Assembly (NCBI GenBank): GCA_964019425.1
Contig: OZ025793.1
Location: 1,178,001 to 1,242,000 of the forward strand
Direction: 5' to 3'
Origin: Flectonema sp. DT1601
Lineage: Eukaryota; Euglenozoa; Diplonemea; Diplonemida; Diplonemidae
DNA length: 64,000 nt
The translations under genes and the position numbers were made by a program. Positions 35,505 through 44,287 of the stretch are shown in pieces (positions within the stretch are counted from its first letter, which is position 1; every line of letters starts with the position of its first letter). The notes beneath the pieces are model-generated. The model was not told the DNA's origin, made no database searches, and saw only the letters and a program-made list of their open reading frames with translations.

Positions 35505-35965
35505 TTAAGTCCAGCCGATAGAATTATTTTATTTCTTTCTTCTTTTTGTGTCAATATAACAAGTGGGAGTTATACTCTGCTTTTCTTTTTTTTTTTTTAA
35601 AAGACCGAACAAGTTCATATTAGTCGGTCAGAAGAATCCTGGCATTAAAATTATTTTTTATACTCAGTTCCTTCTCGCAACAAACACCGTAGATTCACCA
35701 TAAAACAGTTATAAGTTAAAATATACCAACGATTTTTTTTTCTTCTTTTTTTTTCTCTAAGAACACACACACAACAAAAAAAAAAAAAAAAAAAGGAAAA
35801 TTATAATTATAATTAAAATAGCGATAGATTTCTGAATTTCAGTTTTTCCCTAAAAAAGACACATCGACAACGAGTTTCTGATTATATAAAATCCATTTTT
35901 TTTTTCTTCTTCCTTCTCAACAGGTTTTCTTTGAAAAATCTAAAAAAAACTGAAAAAAAAAAAAG
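35256..35965. other. Intergenic region with long T-tracts
   Basis: Very AT-rich, with T-runs (about 35470-35502, 35586-35598) and an A-run (35776-35794). A pyrimidine-rich acceptor TTCTTCCTTCTCAACAG ends at 35923. No coding or RNA gene recognised. Confidence 0.5.
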
Positions 35966-37425
35966 ATGATTGCAATACTGCTGCTTATTTTAACTACTTC
36001 AGTAACTCCATGTTGGGACATTAATCCAAATAGATGGTCCCTTCCGAGTATAGCAGCAGGTGGGACAGTAGTAAAAAAATTAGGTATTGGAACCATAAAG
36101 GTAAATTGTCTCGGAGGTATTGTAAATTCTGCTGGAGGAACCCCAGAATGGAGGGCTGCTCTGCGAGTTGATGGACAAGAATTCATAGATGCGACTCATC
36201 TACTAAACGCTTCGATACCATATCCTCATCAAGTTTTTAATAAAAACGGATCATGGGAACTCGCAATAATAAATTTAAACTATGTCAGATCATTATACAT
36301 GAATATCTCTGTTGATGTTGTATTTAGTCCTGTTGATATACCGACTCCTGTACCAACTGTTGGTCCAGAATACGTAGATTCAACATCGAGAATCGCATTA
36401 TTTTATGCCGCTGCTGCTTACGTTCCTCCACATGATCTCCTGTCATGGGACTTGTCAGAAACATGTTTGTCTGGAACAACATCAAATTTTACTGTTGTAG
36501 ATGTATTTGATGGTAGTAATCATTCTATTTATACTCCATTTGCTTTTGTTGGTATTGATCATGAGAGACAATGGATTGTCGTGTCTTTTAAAGGAACAAA
36601 TGGAACTTCTGACACCATCGCTGATCTGATCCAAATTTTTAATGGAGCTCTTTATTATCAACATGACTGCGTGATTAATGAATACATTACTGGTAAGACT
36701 CACAGTGGTTTTTGTGCTAATTATCAAGAACTTGTGGTATGGTTTTTTTTTTTTTTTTTTTTTTTTAAACAGAGATGGAATAAATAATAAAATAAGTAAA
36801 AAAAAAAAACACAGGGATTATCAATTAAAGAGAAGACAATAAAAGTGATGCAGCAATATTCTGATTATCCAGTCTTGATTACAGGTCATTCCCTTGGAGG
36901 TGCTTTGTGTTCTTTGTTTACATTGGATTTGACAACAACACTTCAAGCCACCAACCCTAAATGGTTGAAAAGACTGGTATCTTATACTTATGGACAACCT
37001 CGGGTGGGTGATGGGAGATTATCACCTGATTTACCATTATTATTTAGAGTAACTCATTCAAGCGATATTATTGTTCATTTGGTTTCATGTTGTTCAAACG
37101 GTAATAGTTGCCTTGATGCTGTGACATGTCCTCTTCATGGATCTCGTGAAGTTTGGTATCCAAACACTAACATGACTCTCAATTCATACAAAATATGTGA
37201 TCTTTCTGGAGAGGATCCTAACTGTAGTAACTCTCGTGTACCATCACTCTCAATTAATGATCATTTGTATTATTTTAATGTACAAGTTGGTGCTGTTTGG
37301 TATGTTATATATATTTTTTTTATAAACAAAAAAAAATATTCGCTCTTTTTTTTGAATTCATTTTTTTAAAACAAAAAAAAACACACTACAGTTATCCTAA
37401 CATATACGATGAAGAAGACGACTAA
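35966..37425 (+). CDS. Secreted class 3 (triacylglycerol-type) lipase, three exons
   Basis: Exons 35966-36736, 36815-37299 and 37392-37425 give 429 residues; introns are GTATGG...CACAG (78 nt) and GTATGT...CTACAG (92 nt). A signal peptide (MIAILLLILTTSVTPC) begins it. A ~100-residue beta-rich region precedes the lipase domain. Motifs: the oxyanion strand WIVVSFKGTNGT, the nucleophile elbow TGHSLGGAL, the active Asp in HSSDIIVHL and the His in SINDHLYYF, in family order and spacing. Class 3 lipases hydrolyse acylglycerol esters; this one is probably secreted or lysosomal. Several Asn-x-Ser/Thr sites and paired Cys fit the secretory route. Intron 1 splits the elbow from the oxyanion part, and its T-run gives a false Phe-rich end if read through. 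Exon 3 encodes only the last 11 residues. Confidence 0.88.
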
Positions 37426-37676
37426 AAAACCATTTTTTTTTTTTTTTTTTTTGTGTAGTGATAGTGAAATTAGAAGCTGTAATATAGTTATATTCTCATA
37501 CTAACCTCTTAGTTGTTCTAAAGTAACCGTTTAATAATTGGCTGCTGTTTTTTTGTTTGCTGATTTAGTTTACACCGCTACTTAGTAGTTTGTTTTGTTA
37601 ACTTGTAAGGAGAAAATTAAAACAATTCATAACAGTAATAGGAATCTGATGATTGTATTCAAAGGAAAGAAAAAAT

Positions 37677-39902
37677 ATGTCTCCTCGGAAAAAGCTGGTT
37701 GTGTACATTTCTACTGACGGTCAACTACCTCAGTCTCTTAAGGATAACTCTGAATTTGTTATAATAAATTCACAAATATCTGGTTGGAGTAAAACAATCA
37801 ACCGAGCAGGAGGAGCAGTAGCACAAGATATCATACAGACAATTAGTTATGGAGGAGAACAGATCTTCGAATTAAACATCATATCAAAAGGTATAGGTGG
37901 AATCATCTCTCTCTCTGCCTTGTCTGCGATGTATTCAGGTTGGGGGAAAAGTTTGTTAGCGAGAGTAAAACTACAAACCTTTATTGCTGTGGATACTCCT
38001 TTCTTGGGACTTCCTTCGTACAATGCTATCCTCTCCTTTAAAGATCGATTACTTTCAGACTTTGGTGATACGTCACAAATACTGTCACAGTCATGTTCAA
38101 CATCTCAGGGTATTCTCTTGTTGGGAATGTTTGCACGTCGTGCGACTATTTCGAGTACTGAAGAAGTTCAGTCTTGTCATTTCGTACCTCCTGATGACTT
38201 TTATATAAATTTACAATACCTCAGGGAGTATGGATTGCGGTTGCTATTTAACACTCCTGCGAAAGCTGTTCCATTTTCTGTAATGATGCTACCAGAGAGT
38301 ACCCTCCGAAAACAGCGTCACAACAATGACATCTCACCTTCCTCAACGGATAACTCAAATCCTCTTGACGCTGATGAGTTTCTACCGGAAGAGTACTCTA
38401 ATAATTTAAAAAACAATAAAAAAGAATATGATCAAACTTCTGTAAGTGAACCAATCTGTGGTGCTTCACACTATGCAGGGCTCACAGAAGCTCACATTCT
38501 TAGAAAACGTGGAGACATCAACAGTCAAAACGTCACAATTAAAAACTGCGTTGGCGGAAGTATTCACATTCTCGATACGTCAGAACTGTTCACCATCACC
38601 AGATGTAGAGATACACAAATAGTAGTTGGACCTGTGGCAAAGTCATTGTTGATAGACGGTTGTGAAAACTGCGAAATCTTTGTAGTGACTGCCGGAGTAA
38701 TTATAAAAAACAGCGAACAACTGAATCTCTCGTTGTACACACTAACAGATCCGATAATAGAAAATAGTTTTAAAATAAACTTATCTCCTTTTAATGTAGC
38801 TATTCCTCACTTACATTCATTGTGGAGTGACGCTGGTTTTCCTCCAAACAGAGAAAATAGATTTCACTGTCCGAGTGATTTAAGTGAATCTGATAAAACG
38901 CTTCCGATACCTCATTATAGTTTACAGAAGGGGAATATTACTGCGCATCGTATCTGTTATGATGAATTGGTAGGGGAATTACCATCGTTTGTTGCGTTTC
39001 AAATTTCAGATTTTCAAGATAATTTTAACTTCCATTGTAAACGTGTTGCTGTCCAACCAGAAACACAACATCATTACAACAGAGATCGTGTTTTTTCAAA
39101 TTTAAAAGAAATTCATCCGATTGATTGGAGACCTTCTCCTCAACTTATTGAGAAGTACTACAAACCTGATAATGAACTTCTATTTGATAAACCATTTCAA
39201 AGTCCACTTCGAAATCGAGCATCCATATCGAACATGTCAGGGATGCAATCAAATCGTTGGATTAATAATGTTGTTGGGAGTTCAATTTATCGAAGATATG
39301 GAGATCTCAATGGAGGAATCTGCGGTATAACAAATTGCGAAGCCAGTTTACTTTTATTAATTGACTGTCAGAGTACAACCTCAATAACAGATTGTCGTAC
39401 TTGTACAATTGTTATAGCGGCGACTGACACATGTGTTGTGTCAGATTGTTCTGATTGTTCGTTATTTGTGTGTTCTGGATCAATAAGGTTGTCTAAATGT
39501 AAAAACGTAAATTTATTTTCATGGACACCCCGAGCTATAGTTGTTGAGAACTGTACTGAGATTAACCTCTCTCCGTGGTCTCTTTCTGTTCCTAACCTGA
39601 CGACAGTCATATCCTTATCTGGTTTAGACTTAAGCCTTCCAAGCAAGTGGTATGAACACCGTCCTGTAACTTCTGATTGTCTGATTCAGAAAGCAGCAAC
39701 AGTTGTTACAGAGGTTTGTATTCAGGGACAACCTAATCCTTGTATTCCAGATACGATGATTAATTTCCTTTCTCTCTCATTCCAAAATCAACCTGCTGCG
39801 GTGAACGAATCCCTGCTCACACTCAATAGTATGCATTGGGATAAAAGAATAATAGAACACGATTCTCTCGACTTTATTAAATTACTGAAAAGTTCTAACT
39901 GA
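37677..39902 (+). CDS. Lipase-fold pseudoenzyme fused to two TBCC-type domains
   Basis: A 741-residue single-exon protein from the first in-frame ATG, 41 nt after an ATAACAG acceptor (ending 37635). Residues ~5-200 resemble a DUF676/ROG1-type hydrolase fold: KLVVYISTD, then IISKGIGGIISL where the nucleophile elbow should be, and FIAVDTPFLGL. The elbow lacks the Gly-x-Ser-x-Gly serine, so it is probably inactive. Two TBCC/CARP beta-helix domains follow, at about 38550-38820 (CRDTQIVVGPVAKSLLIDGC) and 39310-39600 (DCRTCTIVIAATDTC). The second keeps an Arg at the site of the family's catalytic arginine (SIRLSKCKN); the first has Ile. TBCC proteins act in tubulin folding or as GAPs for ARL GTPases, and TBCCD1 positions centrioles and basal bodies. 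A basal-body role is plausible but inferred. Confidence 0.75.
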   Translation: MSPRKKLVVYISTDGQLPQSLKDNSEFVIINSQISGWSKTINRAGGAVAQDIIQTISYGGEQIFELNIISKGIGGIISLSALSAMYSGWGKSLLARVKLQTFIAVDTPFLGLPSYNAILSFKDRLLSDFGDTSQILSQSCSTSQGILLLGMFARRATISSTEEVQSCHFVPPDDFYINLQYLREYGLRLLFNTPAKAVPFSVMMLPESTLRKQRHNNDISPSSTDNSNPLDADEFLPEEYSNNLKNNKKEYDQTSVSEPICGASHYAGLTEAHILRKRGDINSQNVTIKNCVGGSIHILDTSELFTITRCRDTQIVVGPVAKSLLIDGCENCEIFVVTAGVIIKNSEQLNLSLYTLTDPIIENSFKINLSPFNVAIPHLHSLWSDAGFPPNRENRFHCPSDLSESDKTLPIPHYSLQKGNITAHRICYDELVGELPSFVAFQISDFQDNFNFHCKRVAVQPETQHHYNRDRVFSNLKEIHPIDWRPSPQLIEKYYKPDNELLFDKPFQSPLRNRASISNMSGMQSNRWINNVVGSSIYRRYGDLNGGICGITNCEASLLLLIDCQSTTSITDCRTCTIVIAATDTCVVSDCSDCSLFVCSGSIRLSKCKNVNLFSWTPRAIVVENCTEINLSPWSLSVPNLTTVISLSGLDLSLPSKWYEHRPVTSDCLIQKAATVVTEVCIQGQPNPCIPDTMINFLSLSFQNQPAAVNESLLTLNSMHWDKRIIEHDSLDFIKLLKSSN

Positions 39903-40088
39903 GTAATTCCGATACGTTGTATTTAGAATTATTGATAAGTACGATAGTTTTTGTTTGTATTAAATATCAATTCATTAGCAACATCAAACATGTTGAGGGT
40001 GGACATGATAAGGATGTGTAATAACATTGTAGAGAGAGGTAGTAAGTAGTATTATTGTTATTATTAATTAACAGAGTCAACTCACAAC

Positions 40089-41417
40089 ATGACTGAAATA
40101 ATGGAACCAGCACCACGTAAGTCTTTAAATGATGAAGACGTCTGTTTCGAAGACGTATCAATGGCAGCCTACCGTATTCGAAATGGTATTATGAGAACCC
40201 GAATGACGAAGAGCAACAATCTCCGTGAAGGTGTCAACCTGGTTCTAAAACATGAACACAGACAACACACAGGTTCATTTAAAGAAAGAGGTGCTCTAAA
40301 CGCCATGATGTTACTTGATGAACAACAGAAATCAAAAGGTATCATTGCAGCATCAGCAGGCAATCACGCACTGGCTCTGTCATACCACGGAAAACGGTTA
40401 GGAATTCCTGTAACAGTTGTGATGCCAACATTCGCACCTCTCGCAAAGGTTGGAAAATGTAGAGAATTTGGTGCCAACATTCATCTTCACGGAGCGAATA
40501 TTCAAGAAGCGAGGACTTTTGCTGAAGATCTGATGCGAGAAAGTGGACAGCAGTACATCAACGGTTACGATGATGCAGAAATCATTGCTGGCGCCGGAAC
40601 AATTGGAATTGAGATTCTTGAACAATGTCCTGATGCTGATGTTGTTATCGTTCCAATTGGAGGTGCTGGTCTCATCGCTGGTGTTTCTCTGGCGTTGAAG
40701 AAGATAAAACCATCAATTACTGTAATTGGTGTAGAACCAAACAACTGTGATTCCTACACGCAGGCTCTGAATGCTGGGAAGCCTGTCAGTGCAGCTACCC
40801 GCCCTACACTGGCAGACGGTCTCAACGTACCAACAGTTGGAGCCCGTGCGTTTGAAATCGCTCGCAAGTACGTCGATAAAGTTGTGACTGTTGATGAGAA
40901 ATGGATCGCTTTAGCTATTCTTCGTATTCTTGAAACCGAGAAGATGGTTGTAGAAGGCGGAGGTGCCACAGGCGTTGCTGGAATCCTAAGTGGAAAACTC
41001 GACGCAGACCTCGAAGGCAAAAAGGTAGTAACAATCCTATGTGGTGCTAATGTTGATGTAACTGTATTAGGAAGAGTTATTGAAAGAGGTTTATTCGCTG
41101 ATGGAAGACTACTGCAGATGGACGTTCCAATCTCTGATCGTCCTGGAGGGCTATCAGACTTTACGAATACTGTTAAGGAGTTGGGATGTAATATAATTGA
41201 AATAGCTCATGAGAGAGCTTTCATTTCTGACGTTAATATCGTGTCACTCAGAGCTACTGTAGAAGTGACTGATAGTAGTCATAAGAAGAGATGTTTGAAG
41301 GAAATGCGTGAACGCGGATTTCTTCCAAAAGTTCGCGGTGAACCTGAACCTGAGATCGAAACTCTCGACACCACTAAGTTGCATGCCGTTGGTACGAAGT
41401 TGGAATCAAAACTTTGA
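40089..41417 (+). CDS. Threonine ammonia-lyase (threonine dehydratase) with C-terminal ACT domain
   Basis: A 442-residue fold-type II PLP enzyme. The PLP lysine lies in TGSFKERGA, the substrate loop is ASAGNHALAL, and the PLP-phosphate loop is PIGGAGLIAG. After the catalytic domain (about residues 20-335) comes a single ACT-like domain (DVPISDRPGGLSDF onward), an arrangement seen in catabolic-type threonine ammonia-lyases of about 400 residues rather than in two-ACT biosynthetic IlvA. The reaction turns L-threonine into 2-oxobutanoate and ammonia; some relatives also act on serine. A TTAATTAACAG acceptor ends 14 nt before the ATG. No organelle presequence is obvious. Serine racemase is less likely because of the ACT domain. 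Confidence 0.88.
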   Translation: MTEIMEPAPRKSLNDEDVCFEDVSMAAYRIRNGIMRTRMTKSNNLREGVNLVLKHEHRQHTGSFKERGALNAMMLLDEQQKSKGIIAASAGNHALALSYHGKRLGIPVTVVMPTFAPLAKVGKCREFGANIHLHGANIQEARTFAEDLMRESGQQYINGYDDAEIIAGAGTIGIEILEQCPDADVVIVPIGGAGLIAGVSLALKKIKPSITVIGVEPNNCDSYTQALNAGKPVSAATRPTLADGLNVPTVGARAFEIARKYVDKVVTVDEKWIALAILRILETEKMVVEGGGATGVAGILSGKLDADLEGKKVVTILCGANVDVTVLGRVIERGLFADGRLLQMDVPISDRPGGLSDFTNTVKELGCNIIEIAHERAFISDVNIVSLRATVEVTDSSHKKRCLKEMRERGFLPKVRGEPEPEIETLDTTKLHAVGTKLESKL

Positions 41418-42818
41418 GACTGCACGTGTGACAATACTTCACCAACATCTCTAGACCCCCTTCTTTTGGTTTGTTTTATTTAGTGCTTTGCTATGCGGAC
41501 TTGTTTCAATTATTTTTTTTTTTTCCCATTTGTGTCTCCATGTATCGCCCATATAAACAAAAGATTTAAATTTTTTTTTATATACGTTGGTACTTGATAG
41601 TGCCTTGATGATTTTTTTCCCCCCCATTTTTTTTTGTCTCTTTTTTTTTTATAAATTTTTTTCTTCCCAGATTTTGGCGGTTTCAGAGACTCCGAAGGCA
41701 GCAAAAACTGCCTGAGTTGGACTGCAAGCAAATGATTACTGGAATGACCTTCACTTTATCTAGGGGGTCGATTGTCCACATATTTTAATGGATAGTTAGT
41801 ATTTGTTGCATTCTAAAAAACAACTATAAATATAAAATAGAATAAAAACGTCTAAATTTTTGCAAAAATTGTTTGCGCAAACTATTTTTGTGGAATTTAG
41901 GAGTTTTCCCCCCCGAATAAAAATTAAAAACAAAAACGTTTATTCTCTTCTCTTCCCCTTTAAAAAAAAAAAAAAAAAAAAACGTAAAAAGAATAGAAAG
42001 AACTCTGAAGAATGTAAAAAAAAAAAAAAAGAAACATTAATCTCTCTGTGACCGTTTGGCTTCCGCTTTACTCTTTGAGAGTTGTGGTCAGCTTATTCGG
42101 ACAGATGATTGCACTGATTGTCTTATGAAAACATCAATTACACGAAGGCACTGATTGCTTTATACAGTTTTTTTATTTTTATGGTCCACTAGCAGAGTTC
42201 TCTTCTGTGAACCACCGTATCTTTTGTGACATAAGTAGCGTGTCTAACCTACTCTATAAATGCAACACGTGTTTTTTAGGCAAAAATGATTGCTTATACA
42301 AATAAAAGAAAAAACGAAAACTAAAGAAAAGAAAGTAAATGAGTACTTGTGAACTCTCCGATCCACTACGGGAAAGTTGCTGACAAAGTGTTCGTCAGCG
42401 CAGTTGTCGTTTGCGCTGCTTTTAAACGTGAAATAATTATTTGTGATATTACCTCTCATACAAAAAAGAAAAAAAGACAGAGAAAAAAAAAAAAAAAAAA
42501 AAAGTTGTTACGGTCACCAGTCTATTTCTAGAAATGAAGTAGACGACAGGTATTTCAAAACGCTCCTAGCGTTGTTGTTTATTATCCGTATTTTCATGTT
42601 TTGTTGTAGTCTGCGAAAATGCCTTCCCGAATTTTCCCTTCGGCCCTGTTTTCGTTTCTCCGGACAATTGAATCGGTTTTTTATGCGACACTTGTTTTCA
42701 TCATCAACTTCTCTCACTTTATAGGTTACAGCAATACACGACTATTAGGATATTACTCTCTCTCATACTCTTTTCTTCAATAGGCAAACTTCTCCAACAC
42801 ACAAACGACACTAATAAA
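41418..42818. other. 1.4-kb gap without a convincing gene
   Basis: AT-rich with many homopolymer runs. It holds a small hairpin (AGGCAG-CAAAAA-CTGCCT, 41696-41713) about 20 nt after an Sm-site-like GATTTTGG (41670-41677), the duplicated phrase GCACTGATTG near 42110 and 42150, and a pyrimidine-rich acceptor (CTCTTTTCTTCAATAG ending 42783) for the next gene. Frames of 60-93 residues here are dominated by Lys or Phe runs and I do not call them. Confidence 0.45.
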
Positions 42819-43607
42819 ATGAAGATTGCTGCAGTACTAACCACACTAGTCGTAGGATGTAGTTCCCGAACAGTACTAATGTCTGGTGACTCATGGGCTG
42901 ATTATGGAGGTATTCCAAATAGGGTATTTCCTGAAGTATTTGAGCAACACAACGATACGAGAACCGTAAAGAACATTGGTATTTCTGGTTCAACTTGCAG
43001 ACAATGGGCGAATGAACACTTAGACAAGTTAGTAGCAGCTGCTAGTGACCCAGACGTTGAAATTATATGGATGACATGCGGAGGAAATGACGCAAAGAAC
43101 CGACTCCCTGGATGTTCTCCTCAACAAGAATGTATTGGGAAGGTGACTGAAGAAGTAAAGGCAGACATGGCAGTTATGTACAATGCTGTAATGAATGTTA
43201 ATCCGACAGCGAGAATTGTTTCTTTTGGTTATGACGTGATGGGATTTGGTGGATTGATTTGTGGTTTAATTCCGAGATTAGTTCTTCCAGAATGCAACAA
43301 TGATCCATTCTGTGTTAACACTAACTGGCTTGCTATTCAAGTAGCAATCCAAGAAGTTGCTGCTCGCCATTCTAACTACGATTCTGTTAACTTATTAGGA
43401 TCACTTCAATACGCTAATGGTGTGACTGGAGCATACCCTGGAAGTCCAATTCTTAGTCAATACTCTCCTGGGTATGATGCGACCTGCATCCACCCTACTG
43501 AGTCTGGATACCGAACTGTGTTTGAAAACTTTTACAATATTTACTTCAAACAAACTCGTACATTCTTCAACGCCACTCACTTCGTTCCGTCAGTCCCAAG
43601 GAAGTAG
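42819..43607 (+). CDS. Secreted SGNH/GDSL-type hydrolase
   Basis: A 262-residue protein with a short hydrophobic N-terminus (KIAAVLTTLVVGC), probably a signal peptide. SGNH blocks are in order: block I LMSGDSWADYG (Ser nucleophile), block II Gly in NIGISGSTCRQW, block III MTCGGNDAK (Asn) and block V YDATCIHPTESGY (Asp and His). Length fits the family. Such enzymes are esterases or lipases of broad specificity; the substrate cannot be told. It lacks introns and follows a 27-nt pyrimidine-rich tract ending AG at 42783. Eight cysteines after the leader suggest disulfides and an exported product. Confidence 0.82.
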   Translation: MKIAAVLTTLVVGCSSRTVLMSGDSWADYGGIPNRVFPEVFEQHNDTRTVKNIGISGSTCRQWANEHLDKLVAAASDPDVEIIWMTCGGNDAKNRLPGCSPQQECIGKVTEEVKADMAVMYNAVMNVNPTARIVSFGYDVMGFGGLICGLIPRLVLPECNNDPFCVNTNWLAIQVAIQEVAARHSNYDSVNLLGSLQYANGVTGAYPGSPILSQYSPGYDATCIHPTESGYRTVFENFYNIYFKQTRTFFNATHFVPSVPRK

Positions 43608-44113
43608 TCTGATTGGTGTTCCTAATCTTATTTAATATAGTGAGGCTCTGAGCTGTTTATTGTGTTAAGACTTGTGTGAAATATTATTTTAAGCAGCTGT
43701 TGTGTTGAGGTTCGGTAGAATCTTTTGGTGAGGAAAACAAAACAAGTGTCAATTTTTGCATCCTCTTGCTCATCGTGTGCCGTGTGCCGAACTGATCTAA
43801 TTCTGTTCATTTTTTTCATTTTTTAGTTGCACAGTGACGGTTGCAAGACCCTGACTGTTTTTTTTGAAAGTTTTATTCGCTTGTGGATAATCAAGAAGTG
43901 TTTGGTGAAATAAAACTATTTCTCTCCGATGGAATAGAAAGTATTACCCTTCGTACGTCGAACTCTAACAGCAATCGACGTAGTACACAAAATCTATCGC
44001 AGCCACTGACACGGCCAAAAAGGCTGGCTTTGGGTTTCGGTAATTTCCCCCACGTTCTATAGTCCCCTTCTTTTCTTTCAAACGAAACGTATGTTTTCAC
44101 TATTTCTTGTTTT

Positions 44114-44144
<31 letters not shown>

Positions 44145-44287
44145 GGATAAAACGTGCCAAACATCACGATAACGGCTTCTTTACTGCCTCCCCGACAGTA
44201 TTGAAATTGATGCCTCATTTTTTTAACGAAAAAATAACGAGAAAATTAGAATTTTTTCCAATACAGGTGTTCCTATCCCCCCAGAAA
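43608..44287. other. Intergenic region upstream of the dynein gene
   Basis: 3' flank of the SGNH gene, a T-run of about 27 (44118-44144), and two acceptors (TCCCCGACAG ending 44198; TTTTTTCCAATACAG ending 44266). The dynein frame is open back to 44201, so the ATG at 44210 could be used, but the acceptor at 44266 favours 44288. No other gene recognised. Confidence 0.5.

Noticed and set aside
40089-41417. Recent bacterial origin of the threonine ammonia-lyase
   Set aside because: The family is widespread in eukaryotes and the gene shows the same upstream acceptor and base composition as its neighbours; only a tree could support transfer.
42443-42724. 93-residue frame upstream of the SGNH gene
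   Set aside because: Starts within an A-rich run coding for Lys, has no family resemblance, and lies in the leader region of the next gene.
42819-42880. Bacterial lipoprotein signal (VVGC) in the SGNH hydrolase
   Set aside because: The genome is eukaryotic, so the Cys after a hydrophobic stretch is more likely part of an ordinary signal peptide.
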